From Planctomycetota bacterium (lineage in GTDB: Bacteria; Planctomycetota; UBA1135; GCA-002686595): DNA of 64,000 nt. The stretch spans positions 22,112-86,111 of the forward strand of contig CANKOY010000009.1 in the NCBI GenBank assembly GCA_947484275.1, in the 5' to 3' direction. Shown here in pieces: positions 1 through 9,279 of the stretch; the stretch's first letter is position 1, and each line of letters opens with the position of its first letter. The notes below the pieces were generated by a model. The model did no database searches. It was not told where the DNA came from and saw only the letters and a program-made list of their open reading frames with translations. A program made the position numbers and the translations under genes.

Positions 1-114
1 GATGCCGCACACTCGAGCGACTATCTGCTCTTGCCGGTGCACGTTCGCATTGAATGGAACGGCGTGGCCGGCGATGTTTCCTTCGATCTGTACAACCAAT
101 TCGTGAGGCTATGA
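1..114 (+). CDS. C-terminal end of a probable pseudopilin-cluster protein (partial)
   Basis: Only the last 37 codons are in the window, in frame 1, ending at a TGA that overlaps the ATG of the next gene (ATGA). The tail contains LLLPVHVRIEWNGVAG. The tight overlap with a clear prepilin-like gene suggests that this is another minor pseudopilin of the same operon. That is inference from position, because the diagnostic N-terminus lies outside the window. Confidence 0.5.
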   Translation, partial: DAAHSSDYLLLPVHVRIEWNGVAGDVSFDLYNQFVRL

Positions 115-716
115 CCAGGCGTCTCACTTCCGCGCGAGCGCGAGCAGGCTTCACGCTGCTCGAGGTCCTGATCGCGATCACGATCCTGGGGATGATCGCG
201 GCCAACGTGGTGATGGTCACGCGTTCGAGCTCCAAGGCCTACGAGTCCGGCGCGTCGTTGAGCACGCTGGACATTCAACTCGACAACACGATGGATCGCA
301 TCGCGATGGCGCTGATGGCCGCGCGCAAGGAATCGCTGACTCCGAACAATCCGTCGCCGCTGTGGACCGACTTCCTGATCTTCGATCAAAGCCAGGGCTT
401 CGAGGGCGGGATGGAGGTGATCGGTGACCTCGAGCGCATCGAGCTCGTGCCGGGCCCTGAGCAAATCGTCTGGAAGCAGCGGCCGGGCGCCTTGGACGAA
501 CGCCGTGTCGTCTGGACGAACTGGGTGCGCGAACTCTTCAAGGACGAGATCGACAACGGAATCGACGACGACCTGAATGGACTCACCGACGAGGCCGGGC
601 TGAGTTTCACCATCGATGGCAGTCGAGTGACGATTCGCCTGACGCTGGAGCGCGACGGGCCCGAGCACTCGATTCTGAAGCGCACCCAGGAAACCACCGT
701 GACCTGCAGGAATTGA
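111..716 (+). CDS. Type II secretion/type IV pilus prepilin-like protein
   Basis: A 201-residue protein with a type III (prepilin peptidase) signal: a basic leader ending in RARAG, then FTLLEVLIAITILGM, with the conserved Gly before Phe and Glu at +5 of the mature protein. A single hydrophobic helix follows and then a globular region, which fits a minor pseudopilin (GspI/GspJ class) assembled in the inner membrane. The start at 111 was chosen because it overlaps the preceding stop and gives a normal short leader. An upstream start at 54 would add 19 residues that overlap the previous gene. Residues of about 150-170 contain an acidic D/N-rich run (DEIDNGIDDDLNGLTDE), as in calcium-binding loops of other pseudopilins. 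Confidence 0.85.
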   Translation: MTRRLTSARARAGFTLLEVLIAITILGMIAANVVMVTRSSSKAYESGASLSTLDIQLDNTMDRIAMALMAARKESLTPNNPSPLWTDFLIFDQSQGFEGGMEVIGDLERIELVPGPEQIVWKQRPGALDERRVVWTNWVRELFKDEIDNGIDDDLNGLTDEAGLSFTIDGSRVTIRLTLERDGPEHSILKRTQETTVTCRN

Positions 717-718
717 CC

Positions 719-2251
719 ATGATGAAAGTTCGAGGAATCGGCGCGCGAGCACGCCAGGGCGAGCGGGGCGGAAGCGTCCTGGTGGTCGCGCTCCTGGTCG
801 TCGTCGGCGTCGCGATGTTGGGCGCTTGCCTGGTGCAGTTCAGCGCATCGATGACCCGCAACCAGATGCAGGCCGTGGACAACAAGCGCGCCTTCTATTT
901 GGCCGAGGCCGGCCTGAGCGAAGCCCTGCTGGGACTGCGCATGGGCAAGAGTGGAAACGTCGGCTCAGTAGGGATGCCCGCCCGTCTTGGCGACGGAATC
1001 CTGTGGGTCGAAGCCCTGGGAACGCCCGACAGGCGCATCGTGCTCAAGAGCAATGGTCTCTGCGGCGGCGGCCGCGCATCGCTCTCGATCGTGGTCGAGC
1101 GCAGATCGGAATCCACCGCGGCGCTTGGGATTTTCTCCGACGGCGACCTGGTCGTGAAGAGCGGCAGCGTCATCGACGCCTACGATTCGACGGCGCCCGA
1201 GCCAGAAGAACTCGTCGCGGGGTTCGGTGGGCTCATCGGAGTCCCGCCGCCGCCGCCGCCGATCGCAACTCGCGTGGGCAGCAACGGAAACATCGACGTG
1301 CAGGGTACGACGCGGCTGACGACGCGCATCGCAGGCGATGTCACCCCGGGACCAGATGGCGTGGTCACCAGCGGAGTGGGCGTGACGATCACCGGTTCCA
1401 CTGCTCCGCGCATGGAACCGATTGCACTGCCTGAGATCACCGTGCCGAAGCTCGATTCGAAGGGTGATTTGATCCACAAAAGCCTCACGCCGCGGACCGT
1501 ATACGCCGGCGAGAACCGCTACGACTCCATGATTGTGGGCGCGGGAGCCCAGGTGATCATCTCCGGGCCCCAGATCCTGGTGGTGGGCTCGATGGTGTTG
1601 GACGACACCGCCCGCCTGACGATCGACACGGCGCTGGGCAGCGTGGAAATTCACGCGACGGAATACTTGAACTTCGGCCTGGGAAGCACGGTGACCACCG
1701 TGCTCGAGGATCCATCGAAAGTGCGTTTCTTGATTTCCGCCTCGCAAGCTGTCGATCGCGATGGCGACGGGGTCGTCGATCCGCCCGTGACGATCAACTC
1801 GACCGGAAAAATGTACGCCACGCTCTACGCGCCGATGGCGCCGATCGCCCTCGGCAATTCCCTGGAGTTGTTCGGCGCGATCACCGCCTCGAGCCTGAGC
1901 CTGAGCCAAGGTGCGAAACTGCATTTCGACGAGGCGCTCCTGTCCGACGACGGCGCAGGCGCGGGGAACGTGCAACTGCTGTCGTGGCGAATCATCCCGC
2001 TGCCCGACGTGCCCCTGGCCAGTCTGCGGATCGACCCGCTGGTGGCTCTCAGGCTGCAGGGCACAGTGTTGACGAAGCCCGCCGACTCGCACCAGTTGAT
2101 CGACTTCGCGATCGAGTTCGCGGATCTCGAGGGCAGGACTCGTACGTTCATCGGTGAAGAAACCCAATTCAACTGGACCCAGGTCCAGACTGTCGTGACA
2201 ACCACGCGCCGGGGGGACGTGAACTTCGATGCGGTCGTCGATGCGCCTTGA
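719..2251 (+). CDS. PilX-like pilus assembly protein with polymer-like C-terminal domain
   Basis: About 510 residues. The N-terminus has a basic leader, a hydrophobic helix (SVLVVALLVVVGVAMLGA) and the AFYLAEAGL motif typical of PilX N-terminal domains. The C-terminal half contains MYATLYAPMAPIALGNSLEL followed by FGAITASSLSLSQGAKLHFDEAL, which resembles the DUF7305 domain of PilX-associated proteins. The extreme C-terminus (GDVNFDAVVD) looks like the first calcium loop of a dockerin or EF-hand, with no second loop. A TTG at 713 is also in frame, but the ATG at 719 follows the upstream stop by two bases and was preferred. It probably acts with the preceding pseudopilins. Confidence 0.75.
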   Translation: MMKVRGIGARARQGERGGSVLVVALLVVVGVAMLGACLVQFSASMTRNQMQAVDNKRAFYLAEAGLSEALLGLRMGKSGNVGSVGMPARLGDGILWVEALGTPDRRIVLKSNGLCGGGRASLSIVVERRSESTAALGIFSDGDLVVKSGSVIDAYDSTAPEPEELVAGFGGLIGVPPPPPPIATRVGSNGNIDVQGTTRLTTRIAGDVTPGPDGVVTSGVGVTITGSTAPRMEPIALPEITVPKLDSKGDLIHKSLTPRTVYAGENRYDSMIVGAGAQVIISGPQILVVGSMVLDDTARLTIDTALGSVEIHATEYLNFGLGSTVTTVLEDPSKVRFLISASQAVDRDGDGVVDPPVTINSTGKMYATLYAPMAPIALGNSLELFGAITASSLSLSQGAKLHFDEALLSDDGAGAGNVQLLSWRIIPLPDVPLASLRIDPLVALRLQGTVLTKPADSHQLIDFAIEFADLEGRTRTFIGEETQFNWTQVQTVVTTTRRGDVNFDAVVDAP

Positions 2252-3638
2252 ACACGGCGTATGGCTAGGGGCGGTCGGGATCTTCATCTCGCTGCTTTTC
2301 CCGGCTGCAATTTTCGCCGGGGCAACTTCGGTGGCTTCCGCCGTTCGCTTGCCCGGCGCGATTGCAGCGTCGGAAGCGCAGGCCGAGGCCATCCGCAACG
2401 TTGTCGCCGTGCTGCGACCCGCCAGGCCCGCCGCGGCTGAGCTGATGGCCAGTCGTCTGGCGATTTTGGGCGCGGGACACATCCCCGCCATTTTTCAGAT
2501 CTTCCATCGCGGCGCCGCACCTGGCCCCGACGGCTCAGCAGAGGCGAAGGACGTGGCCCTCGAACCGGCCCAGGAGCGCGCGCTGCTCTTGGCCATGAAG
2601 CGCATGGGACCAGCCGTGAACCGGTACTTTCGCGAACTTTCGCGCCTCAGCGGGGATCGCGAAGTTCGCATGAGCGCGGTGCGCGCCTTGGGTGAGATCG
2701 CCAGCAGCGCGGAACTGCGACTGATGCTCGACCTGACACGCCCCAAGCCCGAGGAAATTTCTCCCGCGGATTCAATCGCAGTTACGGAGGAGCTTAGCGA
2801 CGCCGATGCCGATCGATTCCGTGCGGCGATCGAAGCCATGCTGCTCCGCGATGCGGACGCACTGGCCCAGGTCGAAAGCCTGCTGCCCTTGGCGGAAGCA
2901 GAGTATGCGTCGCCGATGATCCACGCCGTGGCGAACCAGAACTCGCGCAGTGCCTTGGCGGTGCTCACGCGCCATCTCGGCTCCCGGCAGGAACTCGACG
3001 GTCTGCTCTTGACGGACATCGGCAAATGCGCTGCCGCTCAGCCGGCGCCGTTCACCCAGGACGTCAATGCCGCAGTGCGACGCTACCTGAGCGCATCCAC
3101 GGCGGAACTCGTGCGCGAAGCGGCGCTGGTGATCGGCCGGCTCGAGGACTCAGACGCCCTGCCCAACCTGGTGACGCTGTTGTCCCATTCCGATCGCGGC
3201 GTACGACAGAACGCGCACTGGTCCCTGAAGAGGATCACGGGGCTGTACTTTGCCGCGGACCCGAAGGCTTGGTCGCCCTGGTTGGAGTTGGAGATGGCGT
3301 GGTGGCGCGATACCGCGCCGAAGCTGTTCGAGAAGCTCGAGCGGGCCCCCATCGGGGAAGCCATGGCCAGCGTGCAGCAGATCGCCCGTCGTCGCTACCC
3401 GCGACATACCTTGGCGGGTGAGTTGACTCGCGCCCTGACCCATCCCGAGGCTGAGGTCCGACGCCTGGCGTGCGTGGCCCTGGGGCAATTTCGGTCGAGG
3501 CCCGCGGTGGAAGGCCTGATCAATGTGCTCGATGACCCGGATCCGGAACTGCGCGCAGCCGCCCACCGGGCCCTGCGGTCGATCACCGGCACCGACTTGC
3601 CCCCCGAAAGGGCCTCCTGGATCGCGGCGGGCCTCTGA
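2241..3638 (+). CDS. Exported HEAT-repeat protein
   Basis: About 465 residues with an N-terminal hydrophobic signal or anchor (VGIFISLLFPAAIFAGA) and repeated helical pairs. Examples are VRMSAVRALGEIASSAEL, VREAALVIGRLEDSDALPNL, VRQNAHWSLKRITG and VRRLACVALGQFRSRPAVEG. These are HEAT/PBS-lyase-like repeats, which normally act as protein-binding scaffolds. No catalytic motif is visible. The gene overlaps the end of the PilX-like gene (in-frame ATGs at 2229 and 2241), so it is probably co-transcribed with the pilus cluster. Its specific partner is unknown. Confidence 0.75.
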   Translation: MRLEHGVWLGAVGIFISLLFPAAIFAGATSVASAVRLPGAIAASEAQAEAIRNVVAVLRPARPAAAELMASRLAILGAGHIPAIFQIFHRGAAPGPDGSAEAKDVALEPAQERALLLAMKRMGPAVNRYFRELSRLSGDREVRMSAVRALGEIASSAELRLMLDLTRPKPEEISPADSIAVTEELSDADADRFRAAIEAMLLRDADALAQVESLLPLAEAEYASPMIHAVANQNSRSALAVLTRHLGSRQELDGLLLTDIGKCAAAQPAPFTQDVNAAVRRYLSASTAELVREAALVIGRLEDSDALPNLVTLLSHSDRGVRQNAHWSLKRITGLYFAADPKAWSPWLELEMAWWRDTAPKLFEKLERAPIGEAMASVQQIARRRYPRHTLAGELTRALTHPEAEVRRLACVALGQFRSRPAVEGLINVLDDPDPELRAAAHRALRSITGTDLPPERASWIAAGL

Positions 3639-3738
3639 GGTCCGGCCCAAGGCCGCGACAGGGTCCCGTGGCGCTCAAGCTCAGGGAGCGTCAGGTCGAT
3701 TCTCCCGGACCGGCCCCCTCGGCCCAGGAGGCGTCCCC

Positions 3739-4206
3739 ATGACACACCGTCGTACCGTCAAGCTGATCCTTCCCGCGCTGCAGCTCAAGCTGATCGCAGC
3801 GTTCCTCGGGTTGTGGGTCATCGCGCTCGTGCTGCAGTACCTGCTCCTGATGAGCGTGCTTTCGAAGGCCGCGGGTGAGCTGCCGCACGACGGGTTGCTG
3901 TTGATGGACAACCTCGGGCCGATGTTGCTGCGCATCTTCGCCATCTCAGCCGGTGCGATTCTGCCGCTGACGTTCCTCGTGGGAATGCTCGTAACACATC
4001 GCTTCGCCGGGCCGATCTACCGCTTCCAGGTTTATCTGAAACAGGTCGTCGCCGGGCAGAAGCCGCCGGATTGCAAGCTGCGCGACGGCGACGAATTGCT
4101 CGAACTGTGCGCGCTGATCAACCAGGCCACCGCGCCCGTGCGCTGCAGGGTCGAGCCGCGAGCAGAGACGCCGCTCGCCAAGACTGGAATGCGGGCCGTG
4201 GGCTGA
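3739..4206 (+). CDS. Two-helix membrane protein with HAMP-like region
   Basis: 155 residues. A basic N-terminus precedes a first helix (LIAAFLGLWVIALVLQYLLL), a short periplasmic loop and a second helix (IFAISAGAILPLTFLVGMLV). A cytoplasmic segment then contains FAGPIYRFQVYLKQVVAGQ and LRDGDELLELCALIN, a pattern seen in HAMP-type linkers of stand-alone signalling membrane proteins. It lies 13 bases upstream of a CHASE4 histidine kinase and is probably co-transcribed with it. The start at 3739 gives the compact membrane protein. The longer open frame upstream is Pro/Arg-rich and looks non-coding. No enzymatic domain is present. Confidence 0.7.
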   Translation: MTHRRTVKLILPALQLKLIAAFLGLWVIALVLQYLLLMSVLSKAAGELPHDGLLLMDNLGPMLLRIFAISAGAILPLTFLVGMLVTHRFAGPIYRFQVYLKQVVAGQKPPDCKLRDGDELLELCALINQATAPVRCRVEPRAETPLAKTGMRAVG

Positions 4207-4219
4207 GAGGCGACCCGCC

Positions 4220-6151
4220 ATGCAGCTGCGTTCGAAGGTCGTCCTGATCCTGTCCTCGGTCGTCGTGCTCTATGCCGTGGTGGATCACGCCATGCAACGG
4301 GTGCTGATCTCGCCGAGCTTCGGCGAACTGGAGCGCGAAGAGGCGCAGCAGGACCTGCAGCGCACAGTCGAGGCAATTTCCAGCGAGGTCCAACATCTGG
4401 ACCAACGCTGTTTCGATTGGGCCGCCTGGGACGACACGTATCAATTCGTCGAGACCGGAGACGCGGCGTACATCAAGTCCAACTTGGGCCGCACCGCCGT
4501 GCTGCGCGATCACGTCGACTTCCTCGTGATCTGCAAGCCCGGCGGTGAGGTGGTCTGGTCCGACATCCACTCGCCCGGTGGGGGACCGCGGCTTGCGATG
4601 CGCGAGTTTCCCACCGAGCGCCTCTCGAGTTCGCACCCGCTGCTGGCGGAAAACACCAAGCTCGGCCGAAACGACTCGCCCGAAGCGGGCCGAGCATCGG
4701 GACTGGTCATGAGCGAGCACGGGCCGATGCTGATCGCCTCGCGCCCGATCCTGACCAGCCAGGGGGCGGGACCGGCGCGCGGCACCGTGATCATGGGGCG
4801 CTTCCTGGGCCCCGAGATGATTGCGGAACTGGCCGCGCAGACCAGCGTGCAGTTCGAAGTTTGGCCCCTGGAGGGCAACACGATTCCCGCGAAGGAGCGC
4901 GAGTTGCTCGACGAGATCACCGCTTCGCCCGTTCCGGTCATCCGCGCGCGCGACAAGGACTTCCTCGACGTCTACGCCACTAAGGACGACATCCAAAAGG
5001 CGCCGGCACTGCTGATCCGCGCCAGCGTCGATCGCGCAATTTCAGCCCGCGGCGCAACTTCGATTCGCTACGCGCTGATTTCGACCATTGCCGCAGGCCT
5101 GTTGCTGCTATTGGTGCTGCTCAGCGTGCTGCAGAAGACGGTGCTCAAGCCGATCGCGCTCTTGACCCAGCACGCCGTGGAAACGGGCCGGAACGAGAAC
5201 GCGACCGCGAAGCTCGCGCTGAAACGCGACGACGAGATCGGAATCCTCTCGCGCGAGTTCGATGACATGCTGGAGAAGCTCGCGCAGTCGCGGGCCGCGG
5301 TCGTGGAGGTGGCGCGAGCCGCAGGCAAGTCCGAGATTGCCACAGGAATTCTGCACAACGTCGGCAACGTCCTTAACACCGTGAACGTCTCGGCAACGCT
5401 CGTGGCCGACCGAGTCAAGAATTCGCGCGTCAGCAAACTGCAGCGCCTGGCCAGCGTCGTCGAGCAGCAGGCGGACAACTTGGGCGCGTTCATCTCCCAG
5501 GATCCCAAGGGCAAGCACTTCGGGCCCTACCTGACCGAACTTTCGCGCCTGATGACCACGGATCAGGAGACCATCGCCCGGGAAGTGGACGTGCTCAATT
5601 CAGGGATCGAACACATTCGCCAACTGGTGGATTCGCAGCAGGCCTACGCGCGCCGCTCGGAATTGCGCGAGCCGACCCAAGTCACCGCGCTGATCGATTC
5701 AGCGCTGAAAATCAGCGAACAGGCCCTGGTGGATTGCCGCGCGACCGAGGTCGTGCGCCAGTACGAGGACATTCCCCCGCTGCCGCTGGACAAGCACAAG
5801 TTGCTCGAGATCCTGGTCAATCTGTGCAAGAACGCGCGCGAGAGCCTGCAGCGCAGCCAGTGCGCGGCGCCGCGGCTCGTGGTTTCGCTGCGGCGCACGG
5901 ATGACGCGGACGGGAACGAACGCATCGCCATCTCCATCGCCGACAACGGCGAGGGCATCGGGAAAGCTGGACTGGTGAAGATCTTCCAACACGGCTTCAC
6001 GACCCACAAGGAAGGCCACGGCTTCGGACTTCACGGCGCAGCGAACTCGGCCACGGAAATGGGCGGGAAGCTCAGCGCCCGAAGCGACGGGCCGGGCCAC
6101 GGCGCGACTTTCACACTCGAGTTGAATCTCGAATCTCTCACTGCCGCATGA
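4220..6151 (+). CDS. CHASE4-HAMP sensor histidine kinase
   Basis: 643 residues. An N-terminal membrane helix is followed by a periplasmic CHASE4-type sensor (CFDWAAWDDTYQFVETGD). A second helix lies near residues 284-306, then HAMP (LKPIALLTQHAVETGR) and a kinase core. The phosphoacceptor is probably His379 in ATGILHNVGNVLNTVNVSA. The ATP-binding domain shows the N box (ILVNLCKNARESL), G1 (DNGEGIG) and a final Gly-rich lid (HKEGHGFGLHGAAN). The family autophosphorylates on His in response to an extracytoplasmic cue, which is not identifiable here. The stop overlaps the start of the receiver-kinase gene (ATGA), so the two are probably partners. Confidence 0.9.
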   Translation: MQLRSKVVLILSSVVVLYAVVDHAMQRVLISPSFGELEREEAQQDLQRTVEAISSEVQHLDQRCFDWAAWDDTYQFVETGDAAYIKSNLGRTAVLRDHVDFLVICKPGGEVVWSDIHSPGGGPRLAMREFPTERLSSSHPLLAENTKLGRNDSPEAGRASGLVMSEHGPMLIASRPILTSQGAGPARGTVIMGRFLGPEMIAELAAQTSVQFEVWPLEGNTIPAKERELLDEITASPVPVIRARDKDFLDVYATKDDIQKAPALLIRASVDRAISARGATSIRYALISTIAAGLLLLLVLLSVLQKTVLKPIALLTQHAVETGRNENATAKLALKRDDEIGILSREFDDMLEKLAQSRAAVVEVARAAGKSEIATGILHNVGNVLNTVNVSATLVADRVKNSRVSKLQRLASVVEQQADNLGAFISQDPKGKHFGPYLTELSRLMTTDQETIAREVDVLNSGIEHIRQLVDSQQAYARRSELREPTQVTALIDSALKISEQALVDCRATEVVRQYEDIPPLPLDKHKLLEILVNLCKNARESLQRSQCAAPRLVVSLRRTDDADGNERIAISIADNGEGIGKAGLVKIFQHGFTTHKEGHGFGLHGAANSATEMGGKLSARSDGPGHGATFTLELNLESLTAA

Positions 6152-7515
6152 GCGCGAACATGGAATACAAGCCCAACCGCAGGATCCTCGTGATCGACGA
6201 CAACCTCGCGATCCACGAAGACTTCCGCAAGACGTTGATCGACCCCGCGGGAGCTTCGACGGAATTCGTCGACGCGGAAGCGGCGTTGTTCGACGACGCG
6301 CCCACGGCCGCGCCCGCAAACGCGCCGGCCCAGGAGTACGAACTCGATTTCGCGGCCCAGGGCCGCGAGGGCTTCGACAAGGTGCGCGCGGCATTCGACC
6401 GCGGCGAGCCCTATGCCCTGACCTTTGTCGACGTGCGCATGCCGCCGGGTTGGGACGGGGTCGACACGATTGCGAAGTTGTGGACGATCGACGCTTCGCT
6501 GCAGGCGGTGATTTGCACGGCGTTCGCCGACTACTCCTGGCAGGACATGATCGCCAAGCTTGGCCGCACCGACAGATTGCTGATCCTCAAGAAGCCCTTC
6601 GACCCGATCGAAGTGCGGCAGTTGGCCAGCGCCCTGACCGAGAAGTGGAACACGTCGCGTCGCGAGAAGATGGCCCTGGACTCCGCGCTGGCCTCGGAAC
6701 TGGAAGCCCGCGCCTACGCGTCGTCGCTGGAGACCGTCAACCGCGCGCTTGAGACTTCGCGTCAGGCGGCCGAGGCGCAATCGCAGACCAAGTCGAGGTT
6801 GCTCTTGAGAATGGCGCGGAATCTGTACTCGCCCATGGACGCGATTTTTGAGGCAGCAGACAAGGTCCGCCACGCAAACGAGTCCGACGAGTCCGCCTGG
6901 CTCTCGAATCTTGGCGAACTGTGCCGCGACGGCGGCGGTTTGCGCCGCAGTCTTCAGGACGTACTTGACCTGTCAGAGATGGAGGCGGGCAGTCTGTCCC
7001 TCGAACGCGCGAGCTTCTCGCCCCGTGAAGCTGCCAAGCAAGTCATCGAACAGTGTCGGGAAGGCGCGGCGGCTCGGAGTCTCGCGTTGGAGCTCGAGTG
7101 CGCGAGCAATGTCCCCGCCCTCGTCAGCAGCGACCTTGCTCGCGTCAAGCAGATCCTCGGTCACTTGCTCGACAACGCGATCGAGCACACTCCGGCCCAC
7201 GGATTCGTGCGCATGATCGTCAAGACGTCCAAGGCCTCAGGTTGGCCCGAGCCCATGTTGTGCTTCGAGGTCATCGACTCCGGCGCCGGCCTGACGCGCG
7301 ACCAGGAAGGCATGCTGTTCGAGCCCTTCTGCCATACCGGCGACGGTGATTCCTCGCTGCCCGGGCACTTCGGCCTGGGGCTCTCGGTGTCCAAGCGCCT
7401 CGCCCAGCGCCTCGGCGGGGATCTGACCGTTGAGGCCGCCGGAAACACGGGCTGTCGTTTCGTGCTGACGCTCAAGGCCTCGGTCGAGAGCCCGGGCGTC
7501 GCCCCGCAGCAGTAA
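6148..7515 (+). CDS. Receiver-histidine-kinase-like hybrid lacking the H-box histidine
   Basis: 455 residues. The N-terminal receiver domain has the acidic pocket (VIDDN), phospho-acceptor Asp95 in FVDVRMPPGWDG, a conserved Thr (CTAF) and Lys (ILKKPFD). It is followed by a coiled linker and a kinase-like region. Where other kinases have the SHEIRTPM H box, this protein reads RMARNLYSPMDAI, so Arg224 replaces the phospho-accepting His. The ATPase domain looks intact, with N box (HLLDNAIEHTPAHG), G1 (DSGAGLT) and G2 (GHFGLGLSVSKRLA). It may therefore be a pseudokinase or scaffold output for the CHASE4 kinase whose stop codon it overlaps. The alignment reading is direct; the functional reading is inference. 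Confidence 0.85.
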   Translation: MSANMEYKPNRRILVIDDNLAIHEDFRKTLIDPAGASTEFVDAEAALFDDAPTAAPANAPAQEYELDFAAQGREGFDKVRAAFDRGEPYALTFVDVRMPPGWDGVDTIAKLWTIDASLQAVICTAFADYSWQDMIAKLGRTDRLLILKKPFDPIEVRQLASALTEKWNTSRREKMALDSALASELEARAYASSLETVNRALETSRQAAEAQSQTKSRLLLRMARNLYSPMDAIFEAADKVRHANESDESAWLSNLGELCRDGGGLRRSLQDVLDLSEMEAGSLSLERASFSPREAAKQVIEQCREGAAARSLALELECASNVPALVSSDLARVKQILGHLLDNAIEHTPAHGFVRMIVKTSKASGWPEPMLCFEVIDSGAGLTRDQEGMLFEPFCHTGDGDSSLPGHFGLGLSVSKRLAQRLGGDLTVEAAGNTGCRFVLTLKASVESPGVAPQQ

Positions 7516-7521
7516 CGAGTT

Positions 7522-9279
7522 TCAGGCCGCGAATGCTGCAGGAACCGAGCCCCGCAGCAGCGCGGCCATGGCCACGGCTGACACGGGTCGACTGATCAGG
7601 TAGCCCTGGATCTCGTCGCACTGCAGGATGCGCAGCAGCGCCAATTGACTGCGGGTTTCCACGCCCTCGGCCACCACGCGCAGTTTCATGCTCCGAGACA
7701 TGAGGATGATCGCGGTGACCAACGCAGCGTCGTCGCTGCGGGTGGTCATTTCGCGCACGAAGGATTGATCGATCTTGATTGCATCGATTGGGAAGCGCTT
7801 GAGATAGCTGAGCGACGAGTAACCGGTGCCGAAGTCGTCGATCGACAGGTGCAGGCCCAGATCCTTGAAGCGTTGGAGCAGCGCCACTGCGGATTCCGCG
7901 TCGCGCATCAACAGGCTCTCGGTGATCTCAAACTCGAGCCAGCGCGGGTCGAGGCCGGTGGAATCAAGAATGGCCACCACGGAGTCGTAGAGATCCCGTT
8001 GACGGAATTGCACCGACGACAGATTGACCGCCATGCGGATCGGCGGAATGCCGGCCACCTGCCAGCGACGATTCTGTTCGCAAGCCGTGGCCAGGATCCA
8101 CTCGCCGATGGGGATGATCAGTCCGGTCTCCTCGGTCAGGGGAATGAAGTCGAGCGGCGAAACACGCCCGAGTTCGGGGTGATTCCAGCGCACCAGGGCC
8201 TCGACACCGACGATCTGCCCGGACTTGATGTCGACGCGCGGTTGGTAGTCGAGTTCCAGTTCGTTGCGCTCCAGCGCGCGCCGCAGCCCAAGTTCCAGGG
8301 CCAGCCGACGGGAGGCCTTGGCCTCGAGCTCGTGCCTGTAGAACAGCCAGTTGTTCCGGCCTTCCTGGTTGGCGCAGTAGGCCGCCTGTTCCGCGGCCTT
8401 GAGCAGCGCTTCGGCGGAGAGTTCGACGTCGGGATAGCAAGCGATGCCGATGCTGACCCCGAGGATCGTTTCCTGTTCCCCGACTTGGAATGGCACGGCC
8501 ATTAGGTCGAGAATTCGCTGACTGATGCGCGAGAGATCGCTGGTTTCGCGCGCGTCGCGGATCAGCACGCAAAATTCGTCCCCGCGCAGGCGCGCGACGC
8601 TGACGCCGTCGCGATCGAGGCCCAGACTGGCGAGGAGGTCGCCGTCGCGAATCCCGATCCGCAGGCGGCGTGCCACGTCCAGCAACAGGCGCTCGCATTG
8701 CGCTCCATCGAGGCTCGCCGTGAGCGCCTTGAAGCGGTGCAGGTCGATGCACAGGACTGCCGTGCGCCGCTCCGACTTCTTAGAGCGCTCCATACACTCG
8801 CGCAGGTCCGCGAGAAGTTGGGCTGGCCCCACAATCGAATTTGCATCGCGCAGGTCGGCTGCGAGCGTTCCGTGGGCGCGCAGGACAAAGCGCATGCGCT
8901 GCGCGATCTCTGAGCCAGCGATCTGCGAGCCAGCTGGGGGCTGCACAATGAAGTCCGCTGCGCCAGCGTCGTAGGCGCGCTGCATTCCGCGGGCGTCCAT
9001 GCCGTCGATGAGCAGGACGATTGGCGTGTGACGTTGGGCACAAGCGCCGCCGAGCAGCCCGCAGACGCGGACCGGATCGGGCTCCGAGGGAAGCGATCCA
9101 GCGATGACGAGGGCGGGTTCGAGGCGCTCCAACGCGTCCACGCAGGCTTCGAGGTCCGCAGCCTCTGCCACTCTCAGACCGCCGCGTTCGAGGGCGGCGC
9201 GAAGCTCGAGCCGCGCGCGGGCAGCGCCGATTCCGAGCAACACGAGGGGTGCTTCGCGCTGGGGGGATTCCAGTTGCAT
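7522..9279 (-). CDS. Response-regulator-like GGDEF-EAL cyclic-di-GMP protein
   Basis: 585 residues in three parts: a degenerate receiver-like N-terminus (about 1-130), a GGDEF domain (about 150-310) and an EAL domain (about 325-575). The GGDEF signature is RGDEF (in ARLRGDEFCV). The EAL domain keeps its catalytic set: EALVRW, the NLSS Asn, FEITES, DDFGTGYSSL, KIDQSFV and the EGVE Glu. The predicted main activity is therefore cyclic-di-GMP hydrolysis, with the GGDEF domain possibly active or acting as a GTP sensor. It is convergent with the kinase operon (6-base gap) and divergent from the NADH dehydrogenase gene. The N-terminal receiver lacks a clear phospho-Asp site. Confidence 0.88.
   Translation of the reverse strand: MQLESPQREAPLVLLGIGAARARLELRAALERGGLRVAEAADLEACVDALERLEPALVIAGSLPSEPDPVRVCGLLGGACAQRHTPIVLLIDGMDARGMQRAYDAGAADFIVQPPAGSQIAGSEIAQRMRFVLRAHGTLAADLRDANSIVGPAQLLADLRECMERSKKSERRTAVLCIDLHRFKALTASLDGAQCERLLLDVARRLRIGIRDGDLLASLGLDRDGVSVARLRGDEFCVLIRDARETSDLSRISQRILDLMAVPFQVGEQETILGVSIGIACYPDVELSAEALLKAAEQAAYCANQEGRNNWLFYRHELEAKASRRLALELGLRRALERNELELDYQPRVDIKSGQIVGVEALVRWNHPELGRVSPLDFIPLTEETGLIIPIGEWILATACEQNRRWQVAGIPPIRMAVNLSSVQFRQRDLYDSVVAILDSTGLDPRWLEFEITESLLMRDAESAVALLQRFKDLGLHLSIDDFGTGYSSLSYLKRFPIDAIKIDQSFVREMTTRSDDAALVTAIILMSRSMKLRVVAEGVETRSQLALLRILQCDEIQGYLISRPVSAVAMAALLRGSVPAAFAA

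Noticed and set aside
965..2491. Long minus-strand open frame opposite the PilX-like gene
   Set aside because: It is fully antisense to a gene with clear family motifs. Its translation is His/Arg/Gln-rich shadow sequence, as usual in GC-rich DNA.
8572..8592. RGDEF as proof of an inactive cyclase
   Set aside because: Variants of the first Gly in GGDEF are active in some enzymes, so loss of activity cannot be concluded from this residue alone.
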